A DNA stretch of 64,000 bases from an uncultured Saprospiraceae bacterium (GCA_937926205.1 CALEYL010000072.1:248001-312000); one strand, 5' to 3'; numbered from the stretch's first letter, positions 16,990 through 26,243 are shown. Notes: generated by a model not told the origin, from the letters alone. Numbers and translations are program-made.

Positions 16990-18249
16990 ATGAACAAGAA
17001 GCTCATCATCCTCTCTTTCGTTACCGTTGGTCTTATTCTAACGGCTGTGATTCCCCGGCGTGGCGCACAGGCAGAACCTCGTGTTTCCCATCAACAGATC
17101 AACCGCATGGAAGAAATGGGGGTGTCGGCCATAACCGATACCGCTTTCCGCAGGATAGTAAAAGAGTATGAAGCTTATGTAGAAGAAGCCCTTGAAAAAG
17201 AAGGGGTTCCGGGCGCCGCTGTTGCCATCATTAAAGACGGCAAAATTGCCTATTTGAGGGGATTTGGACTGAAAAAAACCGGGACAAAAGATTCCATTGA
17301 TGTACATACGGTATTTCGCCTGGCTTCTCTTTCAAAAGGTTTTGCTCCGGTTTTGACCGGTTTGATGGTTGAAGATGGCAACCTCAATTGGGATGATCAG
17401 GTAATCCGGTATTTGCCTGAATTTAGCCTGCGCGATAAAAGAAGTACAGCAGCTTTAAACTTGCGCCATGTCTTAAGCCATACCACAGGATTGCCCCGAC
17501 ATGCTTATTCGAATCTTTTGAATGACGGAGTTGATTATGAACAGATTGTAGGTAAATTAAAAGGGGTAAAACTACCTTATGCTGTCGGGAAGCACCACGA
17601 TTATCAGAATGTCGCATACAGCCTCATAGGCGATGTCATTGCCAAAAGCACAGGGAGTACATACAACGAATTGCTGGCAAAACGCATATTTGTCCCCGCA
17701 GGGATGAAAGATGCATCCACAGGATATGATGCGATTATGGCAAACGCCAATGTTGCCTTTCCACACGGGGTAGATAAAAATGGCTACTTCCCCGCGGAGA
17801 TTTCCCCCCGCTACTACTCCGCTTCTCCTGCTGCAGGCGTAAATGCGAGTATTTATGATATGGCACAGTGGCTTCGTCTGCTTATGGGACATCGTTCCGA
17901 CATCATCAAACCTGCAACGCTTCATGAAATTTTTACGCCTCATATTCAGATGCCTCTGCGCGAATCGACACTTTATCAATGGCGTCCATTGGAGCGGGCG
18001 TGGTATGCACTTGGATGGCGGGTCATGGAGCGTTCAGAAGACCAACGTCTGATTTATCACGGAGGGTTTGTAAATGGCTACCGCGGAGAAGTTGCTTTTT
18101 CACTGGATGACCAGGTGGGGATTGTGATATTAAGCAATGCGGTAAGCAACTTTATTTCCGAATCAGCGCCCCGTTTTTTTGATTTGTACTGGTATCTTTA
18201 TCCTTCCTTAGAACCCGAAAGTGAATTGCCGCAACTCAGCTTTAGATGA
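16990..18249 (+). CDS. Secreted beta-lactamase-fold serine hydrolase
   Basis: This is a 419-residue protein. The start at 16990 gives a clean signal peptide (MNKKLIILSFVTVGLILTAV); the open frame reaches 16936, but those codons lack sense before the signal. PF00144 motifs are all present: SLSKGF (S-x-x-K), YQNVAYSLIGD (Y-x-N) and HGGFVNGYRGE (the third, KTG-like motif as H-G-G). Likely a periplasmic or secreted D-Ala-D-Ala peptidase-like or esterase enzyme; the substrate is unknown. It follows rlmN by 63 nt. Sequence differs clearly from the hydrolase at 14444, so this is not a recent duplication. Confidence 0.9.
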   Translation: MNKKLIILSFVTVGLILTAVIPRRGAQAEPRVSHQQINRMEEMGVSAITDTAFRRIVKEYEAYVEEALEKEGVPGAAVAIIKDGKIAYLRGFGLKKTGTKDSIDVHTVFRLASLSKGFAPVLTGLMVEDGNLNWDDQVIRYLPEFSLRDKRSTAALNLRHVLSHTTGLPRHAYSNLLNDGVDYEQIVGKLKGVKLPYAVGKHHDYQNVAYSLIGDVIAKSTGSTYNELLAKRIFVPAGMKDASTGYDAIMANANVAFPHGVDKNGYFPAEISPRYYSASPAAGVNASIYDMAQWLRLLMGHRSDIIKPATLHEIFTPHIQMPLRESTLYQWRPLERAWYALGWRVMERSEDQRLIYHGGFVNGYRGEVAFSLDDQVGIVILSNAVSNFISESAPRFFDLYWYLYPSLEPESELPQLSFR

Positions 18250-18360
18250 AAGGGATTTATTCCATTTTATTGGTCATTTTGTCCAATGCTTTTACGACAA
18301 TGGCGGATATCTTTGAGCTTGTTGTGCCTCACTGGTGACCTTCAAGTGCTGAATCAGTCG

Positions 18361-18368
18361 TAAATTTG
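18361..18368 (+). promoter_or_regulatory. -7 promoter element TAAATTTG upstream of the C1 peptidase gene
   Basis: An exact TAnnTTTG match that predicts a start near 18374 and a leader of about 30 nt to the ATG at 18406. No convincing -33 element. Confidence 0.5.
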
Positions 18369-18405
18369 GAACATTCCATATTTCTTTCACAAAACGTACG
18401 ATATC

Positions 18406-19959
18406 ATGCCAATTCGAATAGAACCCGATGATCCTCAAGGCGGCGGACGTCGTCGGCAAGACAACAACACGGGTGGTGGTGGCGGCCTGGGCCCGCTGCT
18501 CAAATTTTTGCCTTTCATTTTGTTGTTTGTTTTCAAACGGCCCAAACTGTTGATTCCCCTGCTTATCATCGGCGGAGCCTGGTATTTTTTCTTTGGCGGT
18601 CAGGAAATGCTTTCTGATGGCGGTTCCGGTGGCGGTGAATTTACACTGGGCGCCTCTCTGAGCCAGGAACGCTATGACAAAGCGGAAGTATTTGAACCCC
18701 TGGCTTACGGCAGTTTCAATCAATTGCCTTCGCGTGTATCACTGGAGCAGTACGCCCCGACCAGGCGACATCAGGGGCAGCAAGGCTCTTGTGTAGGATG
18801 GGCCAGCGCTTATGCTGCCCGTACCATTCTGCAGGCTAAAGCTACCGGGCAAAACCCTAACAGTGTTGCTTTCAGTCCGGCGTACCTCTACAACCAGATT
18901 GCATTGGATGACTGTCAGGGCGCCTATATGATCGAAGCGATGAAAACCATGCAGGAAGGAGGCGTTCTGCCTTTCAGCCAGTTCAGCTATGACGACCGCT
19001 CCTGTTCAAAAGCGCCGGACATGAATCAGCGTCGCAGTGCACAGCAATACAAAATCAAAGGATTCAATCGCTTGTCGGAAGGAGGAAATGCATATGGGCC
19101 GGATATTCAGGGCATCCGGCAGAACCTGGCGCAAGGGGCGCCAGTGGTTATCGGCATGATGGTTGGAGGCACTTTTATGAGCCGCATGGTCGGGCAGAAA
19201 ATCTGGCGCCCAACCCAAAGCGATTATGCTATGCGGGGTTTCAGCGGCCACGCCATGTGCGTCATTGGCTACGACGATAATCTGGAAGGCGGCGCACTGC
19301 AACTCATGAACAGCTGGGGCGAAGACTGGGGCGATCGGGGCATGGCCTGGATACGCTATCGCGATTTTGAGCGATTTACCAAAGAAGCATATGGATTATA
19401 CCCCATGGGCAGCAGTACCCAGCAAGCAGCTGATCAAAACAAATTAGCGGTTGAATTTGGTTTGCTCGACATGGCATCGGAAAAAACCATTGCCTTGCGC
19501 CAGGCGGGTGACCTTCTTTTTAAAACTACAAATCCTATCCGGAAAGGGGATAAATTCAAAATCCTGCTCGCCAACAGCATCGAATGTTACACCTATGTCT
19601 TCGGGCAGGAGACAGATGGATCAAGCTATGTCCTTTTTCCATATACACAAAAACACTCGCCCTATTGCGGCATCACCGGCACGCGCCTGTTTCCCAAAGA
19701 TGAATCGTTGAAAGCCGACGACCTCGGCAACTCTGATTTCATGGCCATTGTAATTTCCAAAACTGAAATCAATGCACAGCAGTTTAACCAGCGCATCAAC
19801 GCCAGTCGCCAGCGGGCTTATGTGGACAAATTAAAGGAGGCGCTTGCCGATCAGCGGGTGAGCAGCGTAGCATTTCAAGCTGGAGAAACCGTTGCATTTA
19901 AAGCGGATACAAAAGGGAAAAATGCAGTAGGTATGGTGATCCAGATTGATAAACGATGA
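18406..19959 (+). CDS. Membrane-anchored papain-like (C1) cysteine peptidase fused to DUF4384
   Basis: This is a 517-residue protein. It starts with a short Gly/Arg-rich segment, then a hydrophobic stretch (residues ~28-65) that is probably one or two membrane helices. A papain-fold domain follows with QGSCVGWASAYAAR (catalytic Cys, about residue 129), GHAMCVIGYDD (catalytic His, about 283) and LMNSWGEDWGDRG (Asn, about 303). After a linker, residues ~355-480 match DUF4384 (LLFKTTNPIRKGDKFKILL, then a Tyr/Gly-rich core), a domain more often seen behind caspase-like peptidases. The signal-anchor and the lack of a T9SS tail suggest it stays at the cell envelope. Substrate unknown. Confidence 0.88.
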   Translation: MPIRIEPDDPQGGGRRRQDNNTGGGGGLGPLLKFLPFILLFVFKRPKLLIPLLIIGGAWYFFFGGQEMLSDGGSGGGEFTLGASLSQERYDKAEVFEPLAYGSFNQLPSRVSLEQYAPTRRHQGQQGSCVGWASAYAARTILQAKATGQNPNSVAFSPAYLYNQIALDDCQGAYMIEAMKTMQEGGVLPFSQFSYDDRSCSKAPDMNQRRSAQQYKIKGFNRLSEGGNAYGPDIQGIRQNLAQGAPVVIGMMVGGTFMSRMVGQKIWRPTQSDYAMRGFSGHAMCVIGYDDNLEGGALQLMNSWGEDWGDRGMAWIRYRDFERFTKEAYGLYPMGSSTQQAADQNKLAVEFGLLDMASEKTIALRQAGDLLFKTTNPIRKGDKFKILLANSIECYTYVFGQETDGSSYVLFPYTQKHSPYCGITGTRLFPKDESLKADDLGNSDFMAIVISKTEINAQQFNQRINASRQRAYVDKLKEALADQRVSSVAFQAGETVAFKADTKGKNAVGMVIQIDKR

Positions 19960-19966
19960 ATTGAAG

Positions 19967-20007
19967 CCTGAGGTGACATCTGCCTGCGTGCGCGATGTCA
20001 CCTCAGG
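19967..20007. terminator. 14-bp perfect hairpin between convergent genes
   Basis: Arms CCTGAGGTGACATC (19967-19980) and GATGTCACCTCAGG (19994-20007) pair perfectly around a 13-nt loop. It starts 7 nt after the peptidase stop and ends 5 nt before the stop of the convergent barrel gene. There is no T-tract on either strand, so it may terminate or stabilise both transcripts through structure alone. Confidence 0.6.
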
Positions 20008-20012
20008 AAATA

Positions 20013-20741
20013 TTACAGCCGATAAAATATGCCGGCACTCAAGCCCAACACGAAGTAACGACGTGTATCGGTATCCGGGCTGGTTTTTACAGTCGCCGAC
20101 TGAAGCTGATAAAAGGCCTCCGGAGAAAGGGAAAAGTCGAACTTCGAACCAAGCTTTGCCTGTAAACTGAGTGCGAGGCCAGCCGAAAAATTAGCTTTGC
20201 GGAATGTATTTTCTCCATAATATGCTAACCCTGAAGTGGAGTCTATTCGTCCATCATCGTATACAAACCTTTGTTCATCTTTGTTTTTTATAAAAAAATC
20301 GGCTTCTGCAAAAGGCATTAAGCCCAGCCCAAATTTTTCTGAACGCCAGAGGTAATACCCCAATCCTGCCCGCAGGGAAAGAAAATCCGTTTTCTGTTGA
20401 TACTCTAAGCGGTGGGGTAAATCAGGGTTTCTGACATAATTCCCATTCCCGTCATTTTCACTCGGCCACATTAAATTATCGCTCTGCAATACCCGTTCCC
20501 CGAATTGTATGTATTGCAAATTGGTCTGCCAGTAGAATTTATCGTGGAAATGATGCCGGAAACTTATGCCAAGATTGGGGCTGAAAAAAGAAACCCTCTC
20601 TATGGGGGTCTCCGTTCCGCCGGGTGTTACGTACTGACTTTGGGTTATGCCGCCGAGTAAACCGATCAGAAAATTACTTTGGGCAGAAAGTAGTGTGCAT
20701 GCTGTAATGAACATGAAGGAGAAGAGCCATCTTTTTTTCAT
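20013..20741 (-). CDS. Outer-membrane beta-barrel protein (PorT/OMP_b-brl type)
   Basis: This is a 242-residue protein with a signal peptide (MKKRWLFSFMFITACTLLSAQ). It has a run of amphipathic strands rich in aromatic residues, ending in the typical terminal strand YFVLGLSAGIFYRL. Features such as GISFRHHFHDKFYWQTNLQYIQFG and LRAGLGYYLWRSEKFGLGLMPF match the small Bacteroidota barrel family (OMP_b-brl_2). These are outer-membrane proteins of mostly unknown role. The gene is alone in its direction and convergent with the C1 peptidase. Confidence 0.82.
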   Translation of the reverse strand: MKKRWLFSFMFITACTLLSAQSNFLIGLLGGITQSQYVTPGGTETPIERVSFFSPNLGISFRHHFHDKFYWQTNLQYIQFGERVLQSDNLMWPSENDGNGNYVRNPDLPHRLEYQQKTDFLSLRAGLGYYLWRSEKFGLGLMPFAEADFFIKNKDEQRFVYDDGRIDSTSGLAYYGENTFRKANFSAGLALSLQAKLGSKFDFSLSPEAFYQLQSATVKTSPDTDTRRYFVLGLSAGIFYRL

Positions 20742-20903
20742 ACAATAGGTAAGTTTAGGTGGAAAAAATCAGAATTAGAATTAGAGTAAGAAAAAGGACG
20801 CTCTGCTGCCGGTATGAATCAGGTTTAAGCAAATTTTAACTTATTTTTTTCTGAATGGTTAATTACAATGTCTTTTTTACAAAAACACTAATACTTTAGC
20901 CGA

Positions 20904-21305
20904 ATGCAATCCTTAGAAATTGTAAAGCAATACTACGCCTGTTTTAATCAAAAGGACTGGACCGGGATGCTGGCCCTTCTCGATCCCGACATCCGCCACG
21001 ATGTCAATCAGGGTGAAACCCGGATCGGATTAGAAAAGTACTCCCGGTTTTTGCAGCAAATGGACGAATCTTATGAAGAAACCCTGCGCGATATGGTTTT
21101 TATGGTGAATGATACCGGGGAGCGCATTGCTGTTGAATTTGTTGTCCACGGTGTGTATAAAAAAGGGGAAGAAGGTTTGCCTCCTGCCAGGGGACAATCC
21201 TACATCCTGCCTGCCGGGGCTTTTCTGGAGGTAAAAAACGGAAAAATTTGCCGGGTGACAACATACTACAACCTGCCGTTGTGGATAAAATTAGTGAGTG
21301 GCTAA
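20904..21305 (+). CDS. SnoaL-like / NTF2-fold protein
   Basis: This is a 133-residue cytosolic protein with the NTF2-like pattern: an N-terminal helix (VKQYYACFNQKDWTGMLALLDPDIRHDVNQG), then a long curved sheet ending in FLEVKNGKICRVTTYYN. The family includes ketosteroid isomerases, polyketide cyclases and many uncharacterised ligand binders. Length and the WTGMLALLDPDI region fit SnoaL-like. It is convergent with the dehydrogenase at 21316 (10-nt gap), and the product or ligand cannot be assigned. TACTTTAG at 20892 resembles a -7 element but is too close to the ATG to use as evidence. Confidence 0.8.
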   Translation: MQSLEIVKQYYACFNQKDWTGMLALLDPDIRHDVNQGETRIGLEKYSRFLQQMDESYEETLRDMVFMVNDTGERIAVEFVVHGVYKKGEEGLPPARGQSYILPAGAFLEVKNGKICRVTTYYNLPLWIKLVSG

Positions 21306-21315
21306 TTTCAGCACA

Positions 21316-22764
21316 TCACCAATACCGGATACAGACGTTTTTAGGTTCTGTAAAAAAACGCAGCGCCTCCAGCCCGCCTTCGCGGCCAACGCCGGATTGC
21401 CGTACACCGCCAAAAGGCGTTCGCAAATCGCGGAGCATCCAGCAATTGACCCAAACGATGCCAAATTGGAGGCGCTCTGCTACGCGGTGGGTCCGCATCA
21501 GGTCATTGGTCCACACGGTAGCCGCCAGTCCGTAGTTGGTACCGTTGGCCAGTGCAATAGCTTCTTCTTCCGTATCAAACGGCTCGATGGTCACCACGGG
21601 CCCGAATATCTCTTCCTGGTTGGTGCGACAGTTTATGGATAACCCTTCAATGATGGTCGGTTGCAGGTAGTAGCCGCCTTCCAACGCACCGGGGAGCTGA
21701 ACCCGTTGGCCGCCGCAAAGGATGTTGCCGCCTTCTTCCAGCGCCAGCTGAATGTAGCCTTCCACTTTTTCAAGGTGCTGTTTGGAAACAAGCGCGCCGT
21801 GACGGATTTCGGGATCTTTAGGGTCCCCGACACGCAAGGCTTTAACCCGGGATACAAAAGCATCGCGAAAGCGTTCATAAACAGGGCGTTGTATATAAAT
21901 TCGGGAGCCGCACAAACAAATCTGGCCGTTGTTGGAGAAAGAGGAACGCACCGTGGTATCCAGCATTTCTTCAAAAGGAGCATCGGCAAAAACAAGTACA
22001 GGGTTTTTTCCTCCCAGTTCCAGAGAAAGCTTTTTAAACATTGGCGCAGCGGTCTTTGCAATGTTCCGCCCCGTAGCCGTACCCCCTGTGAATGAAATGG
22101 CTTTGATTTCCGGGTGCTCTACAATAGCCTGGCCGACTTTGCCGCCTAGCCCGTGCAGAATGTTAAGAACGCCCGGCGGAAGGCCTGCTTCAGCGCATGC
22201 CTTTGTCAAAAGGTAGGCGGTCATGGGCGTCATTTCCGATGGTTTGGCAACGACGCAATTCCCTGTGGCCAGAGCCGGCGCAATTTTCCAGGTAAATAAA
22301 TAAAGGGGTAAGTTCCAGGGAGAGATGCAGCCTACAATACCTACTGGTTGCCGCAGCGTAAAATTAAGGGCCTCGCCTTCTACAGCATGTGCTTCGGAGC
22401 TAAAGTGCAAAATGGACGTGGCAAAAAACCTGAAATTGGAAATTGCCCGGGGAATATCAACTTCCCGGGCCAGCGCCAACGCTTTACCGGAGTCAGTGCT
22501 TTCTGCCAGTGCAAAAGCTTCCAGGTCCCGTTCGATCAGGTCGGCAATGCGCATCATCATTTGAAAACGCTGCTGCGTGCCGACTTTAGACCACAACGGA
22601 AATGCTTTCCGGGCCGCAGCTACAGCAAGTTCAACGTCGCGGGCGTCAGCGTCGGGCAGTCGGCTATACACTTTCCCGGTGGCAGGTTGATAATTGTCTA
22701 TATAGTCGCCGGATTGAGCAGGTTGCCAGGTTCCGTCGATGTAATTTTGGATGAGCTCTTCCAT
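21316..22764 (-). CDS. ALDH8A1-like aldehyde dehydrogenase, probable 2-aminomuconate 6-semialdehyde dehydrogenase
   Basis: This is a 482-residue NAD-dependent aldehyde dehydrogenase. Visible motifs are the NAD-binding SFTGGTATGRNIA, the general-base Glu in LELGGKNPVLVF, and the catalytic Cys in SNNGQICLCGSRIY (about residue 290). Two features point to the aminomuconic/hydroxymuconic semialdehyde group: the Cys-loop ICLCGSRIY and the C-terminal VWVNCWMLRDLRTPFGG, both close in pattern to human ALDH8A1. That enzyme oxidises 2-aminomuconate semialdehyde in kynurenine breakdown. A 3-hydroxyanthranilate dioxygenase gene lies at 35298 in this window. The gene starts 12 nt after metF and shares its transcript. 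Confidence 0.82.
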   Translation of the reverse strand: MEELIQNYIDGTWQPAQSGDYIDNYQPATGKVYSRLPDADARDVELAVAAARKAFPLWSKVGTQQRFQMMMRIADLIERDLEAFALAESTDSGKALALAREVDIPRAISNFRFFATSILHFSSEAHAVEGEALNFTLRQPVGIVGCISPWNLPLYLFTWKIAPALATGNCVVAKPSEMTPMTAYLLTKACAEAGLPPGVLNILHGLGGKVGQAIVEHPEIKAISFTGGTATGRNIAKTAAPMFKKLSLELGGKNPVLVFADAPFEEMLDTTVRSSFSNNGQICLCGSRIYIQRPVYERFRDAFVSRVKALRVGDPKDPEIRHGALVSKQHLEKVEGYIQLALEEGGNILCGGQRVQLPGALEGGYYLQPTIIEGLSINCRTNQEEIFGPVVTIEPFDTEEEAIALANGTNYGLAATVWTNDLMRTHRVAERLQFGIVWVNCWMLRDLRTPFGGVRQSGVGREGGLEALRFFTEPKNVCIRYW

Positions 22765-22776
22765 AAGTGAAGCTTC

Positions 22777-23733
22777 TTAATAAACGGATTCAGCAATTTT
22801 TCTGATCGTCTCCACATCTCCCATCGTATAATAATGCAGGCAGGGCACGCCTGCAGCTTTCAGTTCTTTTGACTGGTTGATGCACCATTCAATGCCGGCT
22901 TGTTGTATTTGTTCAGGACCTTTTGCAGCGAGTACAGACTTAACGAGGTCTTCCGGAAGGTCTATGTAAAATAGTCGGGGGATAGAACTGAGCTGATACT
23001 GCTTGGTAATTGGCTTCAAACCCGGCACAATCGGTACTGTGATTCCTGCTTCCCGACATTTTTTTACATAGTTGAAGTATTTCGCATTGTCAAAAAACAT
23101 CTGTGTAACGATGTACTTCGCCCCGGCTTCTACTTTTTGAATGGTATATTTTAGGTCCAGATCCAGATTTGGAGCTTCAAAATGCTTTTCGGGGTAACCG
23201 GCAACGCCAATACAAAAATCAGTGCGCTCGCCGTTATCAATGTTGTCATCGAGATAGCGGCCGTTGTTCATGTCGCTGATTTGCTTCACCAGATCCAATG
23301 CATAATGGTGTCCCCCCTCTTCGGGTATGAAATGACCTTCAAACTTGCGCGCATCACCCCGTATGGCCAGCACGTTTTTGATATTCAGGAAGTTGAGGTC
23401 AATGAGGGCGTTTTCGGTGTCTTCTTTGGTAAAACCGCCACAAATGAGGTGCGGCACAGCATCCACCCCATACCGGTGCATAATGGCAGCACAAATACCC
23501 ACTGTTCCCGGGCGTTTGCGTATTGCTGTTTTTTCATAATAGCCGCTGGAACGTTTGTTGTAAACAAATTCCTCCCGATGATAGGTTACATCTATGAAGG
23601 GAGGCTTGAATTCCATCAAGGGGTCGAGCGTATCAAAAATGGCCTGCATTCTGCCCCCTTTTAGCGGAGGCAACACTTCAAAAGAGATGAGTGTCTGCCC
23701 TGCAGCTTTTTCAAAATATTCGATAACTTTCAT
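22777..23733 (-). CDS. metF: Methylenetetrahydrofolate reductase
   Basis: MetF is a flavoprotein that reduces 5,10-methylene-THF to 5-methyl-THF for methionine synthesis. The 318-residue protein starts at MKVIEYFEKA (23733). The open frame extends 27 codons further upstream but lacks family similarity there. TIM-barrel motifs include ISFEVLPPLKGG (catalytic Glu), YVTYHREE-like DVTYHREE, ICGGFTKEDTENALIDL, LAIRGDAR and YIVTQMFFDNAKYF. It is followed after 12 nt by the ALDH8A1-like gene. A -7 element sits just upstream of the chosen start. Confidence 0.95.
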   Translation of the reverse strand: MKVIEYFEKAAGQTLISFEVLPPLKGGRMQAIFDTLDPLMEFKPPFIDVTYHREEFVYNKRSSGYYEKTAIRKRPGTVGICAAIMHRYGVDAVPHLICGGFTKEDTENALIDLNFLNIKNVLAIRGDARKFEGHFIPEEGGHHYALDLVKQISDMNNGRYLDDNIDNGERTDFCIGVAGYPEKHFEAPNLDLDLKYTIQKVEAGAKYIVTQMFFDNAKYFNYVKKCREAGITVPIVPGLKPITKQYQLSSIPRLFYIDLPEDLVKSVLAAKGPEQIQQAGIEWCINQSKELKAAGVPCLHYYTMGDVETIRKIAESVY

Positions 23734-23741
23734 GCGAATGC

Positions 23742-23749
23742 CAAATGTA
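23742..23749 (-). promoter_or_regulatory. -7 promoter element TACATTTG immediately upstream of metF
   Basis: On the minus strand TACATTTG fits TAnnTTTG and ends 8 nt before the metF ATG. If functional, the transcript would be almost leaderless. That also argues against the longer open frame that begins at 23814. No -33 TTTG is at 17-23 nt (a TTG lies 24 nt away). Confidence 0.35.
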
Positions 23750-23909
23750 GAGATTAGATCAATGCGATCCGGGCAATAAATATGGAAACACGAGAACGAC
23801 CTTTTCACGGACATAGAATACGCCGGAAAGGAAGTTCTATTTCACGACAAAGCTACGAAGCCCCATACATATCTTTGAAATATGGAGGATCTATTCGCAA
23901 ATCGTTTTA

Positions 23910-26243
23910 TTAAAAGGCAATCCGGTAACTCAACACCGGGATCAGGCCCAACTGATATTTTTCCACGATCTCGCGCTTTTGGGCGTCGTAATAACTGTAA
24001 GCAATATTTTGCTGGTTGCTCAGGTTCTGGATGTCCAATGCCAGTGTGCTGCTGCTGTTGGCGCTGTTTCTGCGGTAATACAAACGCAAATCTGTTCTGA
24101 AATAATCGCTCAGCTTCAGCTCGAATGCGCGATCTGTCTGATAAACGGTGCGTTCCTGTGCTGCAGAAGCCAGTGCGTCAATAGGGGTATCCCGAAGTCC
24201 GCCATACAAGATCAAGCGGATGTTAGCCCCCCAGGTTCTGGTTTTCTCCCGGCGCGGTTTTCGATCCCATTCTTTACCAATGGTAGCATTGGCAGCATAT
24301 CCGCCGTCAAATCGGGAATGTCTTTCGATGTTGTCGCTGCCTTCATAAAGCGAGGTATACCATGTGGCGTTAATCAGGTAGTACAAATTGCGCATAAAGC
24401 GTTGCTGGATGGTGATTTCTGCGCCGTAATTTTTCCCGCTTCCGGCATTCACAAGCACATCGTCCACAAAACCTTCCGTGAGGTTTAGCGTAGAAAAAGA
24501 ATTCATCAGTCTTGCATTGACGGGAACGTCGAACAGTTTCTGGTAGTAAAGTTCCACGCGATAATACAGGGCTTCGTTTACATCCTGGCGATAGCTGAGG
24601 GAGAGATGGTGCGCTTTGGTGGCTTCCAGATTGCGGTTCTCATCCGGAGCGGCAGCAGCAAAATATACCTGCGGCGCCTGTAACTGACTGTGCAGACCAT
24701 AGGCAAGGCTGAGGTGCTGATTGAGGGCAGGTTTCCATTCCACAGAAACCCTCGGTTCAAGCGACCCGGTTTCGTTGAACATAAACCACGAGGCCTGTAA
24801 GCCGGCATTGAGCGTAAGGCGGCGCCATTGTTGCTGCCAGTTGAAATAGGGTTGAAGCAACCAGCCATCCCCTTTTCCTTCGGCCACGACTTTGTCAAAA
24901 TCCTGTACAGAATTCAGGTCGTATTGGTGCCCTGTGGCGATTAATCCGATGCGCAAGCGCGAGCGTGCGTTGAATTTTTGGTTAAAAAAACTGTGAACAG
25001 ACAGTTTTTCCTGGATAGAAACATCTTGCTCCTCGCGACCAGGCTGATAATTGGTATCGAGTCGATCGCCATAACGGCGGCTGTCAAGGATGGAGTAACC
25101 AACGGCGGTGTGCCACAAGCCGCCCTTACCGACCGGCAGCGTAAGCGTTGCCCCGATAATGCCCGTTTGGGATTCAAAAGTAATGTCGTAGCGGTCTTTC
25201 TGGAATTCCCACAGGGTAGAATCCCGTTCTGTTTTGAAAATATTTTCGCTTTGACCGCCTACCCCAAACAGGGTAAACTGAACCCCTTTGCTGCCAGGAA
25301 ATACCAAATTGAAAGACAGGTCCTGAAAACGGATGGCTTCGTCACCCAGGTCAAGGCCCATTGCGCTCAGCAAACCAACCGTGGAATAACGGTAATTGAC
25401 AAGATAAGAGGCATCTGAATCTCTTGTAAAAGGACCCTCTGCCGCCAAATCGAGGCCAATCAGACTGGCCTGGCCAGTAAATTCCCTTTGTTCGCTGTTC
25501 CCCTTCCGAAAACGGGTATCCATAACCCCGGACAATGCATTGCCAAAACCTGCCGGAAACGGCCCGGCGTAAAAGTGGGTTAAATCCAGCAATTGAGCGC
25601 TCAGTATGTTGACGCCGCCACCGTTTTGAGTCGTTCTGTCACTGAAAGTGCCGGCATTGGGGGTATGATTTGGGTTCACAATATCCAAACCTTCGAGCCG
25701 CCAGACCATGCCATTGGGGGAATTGCCACGAACGGAAAGGCCGTTAGCCTGGTCATTATCACCCACAACTCCGGCAAAAGTAGCCGCCAGCCGGGCCGGG
25801 TCGTAGAAAGTAGCAGGAAAGCGCAATGTTTCTTCTACGGAGAGGCTCCTGACCGTCGGACAGGCCATCGTTGCATCGCTTCGGGCTGCTCGGACAACCA
25901 CTTCGCCCACTTCCTGAATGCGTTCCTGCAATTCAATTTCAACGACTGTTTCTTTTCCGGATTCGACCAGTACTTCAGGAATGGTTTGGGTGGTATAGCC
26001 CACATAACTGATCTGAAGCTGATAACGCCCTACCGGCGTACCTTCGAGCCGGAAAACACCCAAGGCATCCGTAGTTGTGCCCATACTGGTTGATACTAAA
26101 GTCAGGGTTGCCCCCACAAGCGGCTGGTGGTTATCAGCGTCCAGGACGGTGCCCCGAAGGGTTTGTTTCAGCGCCTGCTCCTGTGCCGAAGCAAAAAAAG
26201 CAAGCCCGAGGAAGGAGGTCAAAAAAGCGTATCGTAGGAACAT
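23910..26243 (-). CDS. TonB-dependent receptor with carboxypeptidase-like N-terminal domain
   Basis: This is a 777-residue outer-membrane receptor. The start at 26243 (MFLRYAFLTSFLGLAFFASAQ) gives a signal peptide; the frame runs on to 26300, but the -7 element at 26274 excludes that. Residues ~25-105 are a CarboxypepD_reg-like domain (GTVLDADNHQPLVGATLTLV and QISYVGYTTQT). A plug follows (about 130-240, LSVRGNSPNGMVWRLEGLDI) and then a barrel ending in LIPVLSYRIAF. The ligand is unknown; there is no SusD or lipoprotein partner next to it. It appears to be a single-gene unit. Confidence 0.93.
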   Translation of the reverse strand: MFLRYAFLTSFLGLAFFASAQEQALKQTLRGTVLDADNHQPLVGATLTLVSTSMGTTTDALGVFRLEGTPVGRYQLQISYVGYTTQTIPEVLVESGKETVVEIELQERIQEVGEVVVRAARSDATMACPTVRSLSVEETLRFPATFYDPARLAATFAGVVGDNDQANGLSVRGNSPNGMVWRLEGLDIVNPNHTPNAGTFSDRTTQNGGGVNILSAQLLDLTHFYAGPFPAGFGNALSGVMDTRFRKGNSEQREFTGQASLIGLDLAAEGPFTRDSDASYLVNYRYSTVGLLSAMGLDLGDEAIRFQDLSFNLVFPGSKGVQFTLFGVGGQSENIFKTERDSTLWEFQKDRYDITFESQTGIIGATLTLPVGKGGLWHTAVGYSILDSRRYGDRLDTNYQPGREEQDVSIQEKLSVHSFFNQKFNARSRLRIGLIATGHQYDLNSVQDFDKVVAEGKGDGWLLQPYFNWQQQWRRLTLNAGLQASWFMFNETGSLEPRVSVEWKPALNQHLSLAYGLHSQLQAPQVYFAAAAPDENRNLEATKAHHLSLSYRQDVNEALYYRVELYYQKLFDVPVNARLMNSFSTLNLTEGFVDDVLVNAGSGKNYGAEITIQQRFMRNLYYLINATWYTSLYEGSDNIERHSRFDGGYAANATIGKEWDRKPRREKTRTWGANIRLILYGGLRDTPIDALASAAQERTVYQTDRAFELKLSDYFRTDLRLYYRRNSANSSSTLALDIQNLSNQQNIAYSYYDAQKREIVEKYQLGLIPVLSYRIAF

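Noticed and set aside
14444..18249. Two serine hydrolase genes flanking rlmN as a possible duplication or resistance island
   Set aside because: Their sequences and motif details differ (Y-S-L versus Y-Q-N, different lengths), and there are no mobile-element marks.
20892..20899. TACTTTAG resembling a -7 element before the SnoaL-like gene
   Set aside because: One mismatch to TAnnTTTG and only 4 nt from the ATG, so it cannot serve the annotated start.
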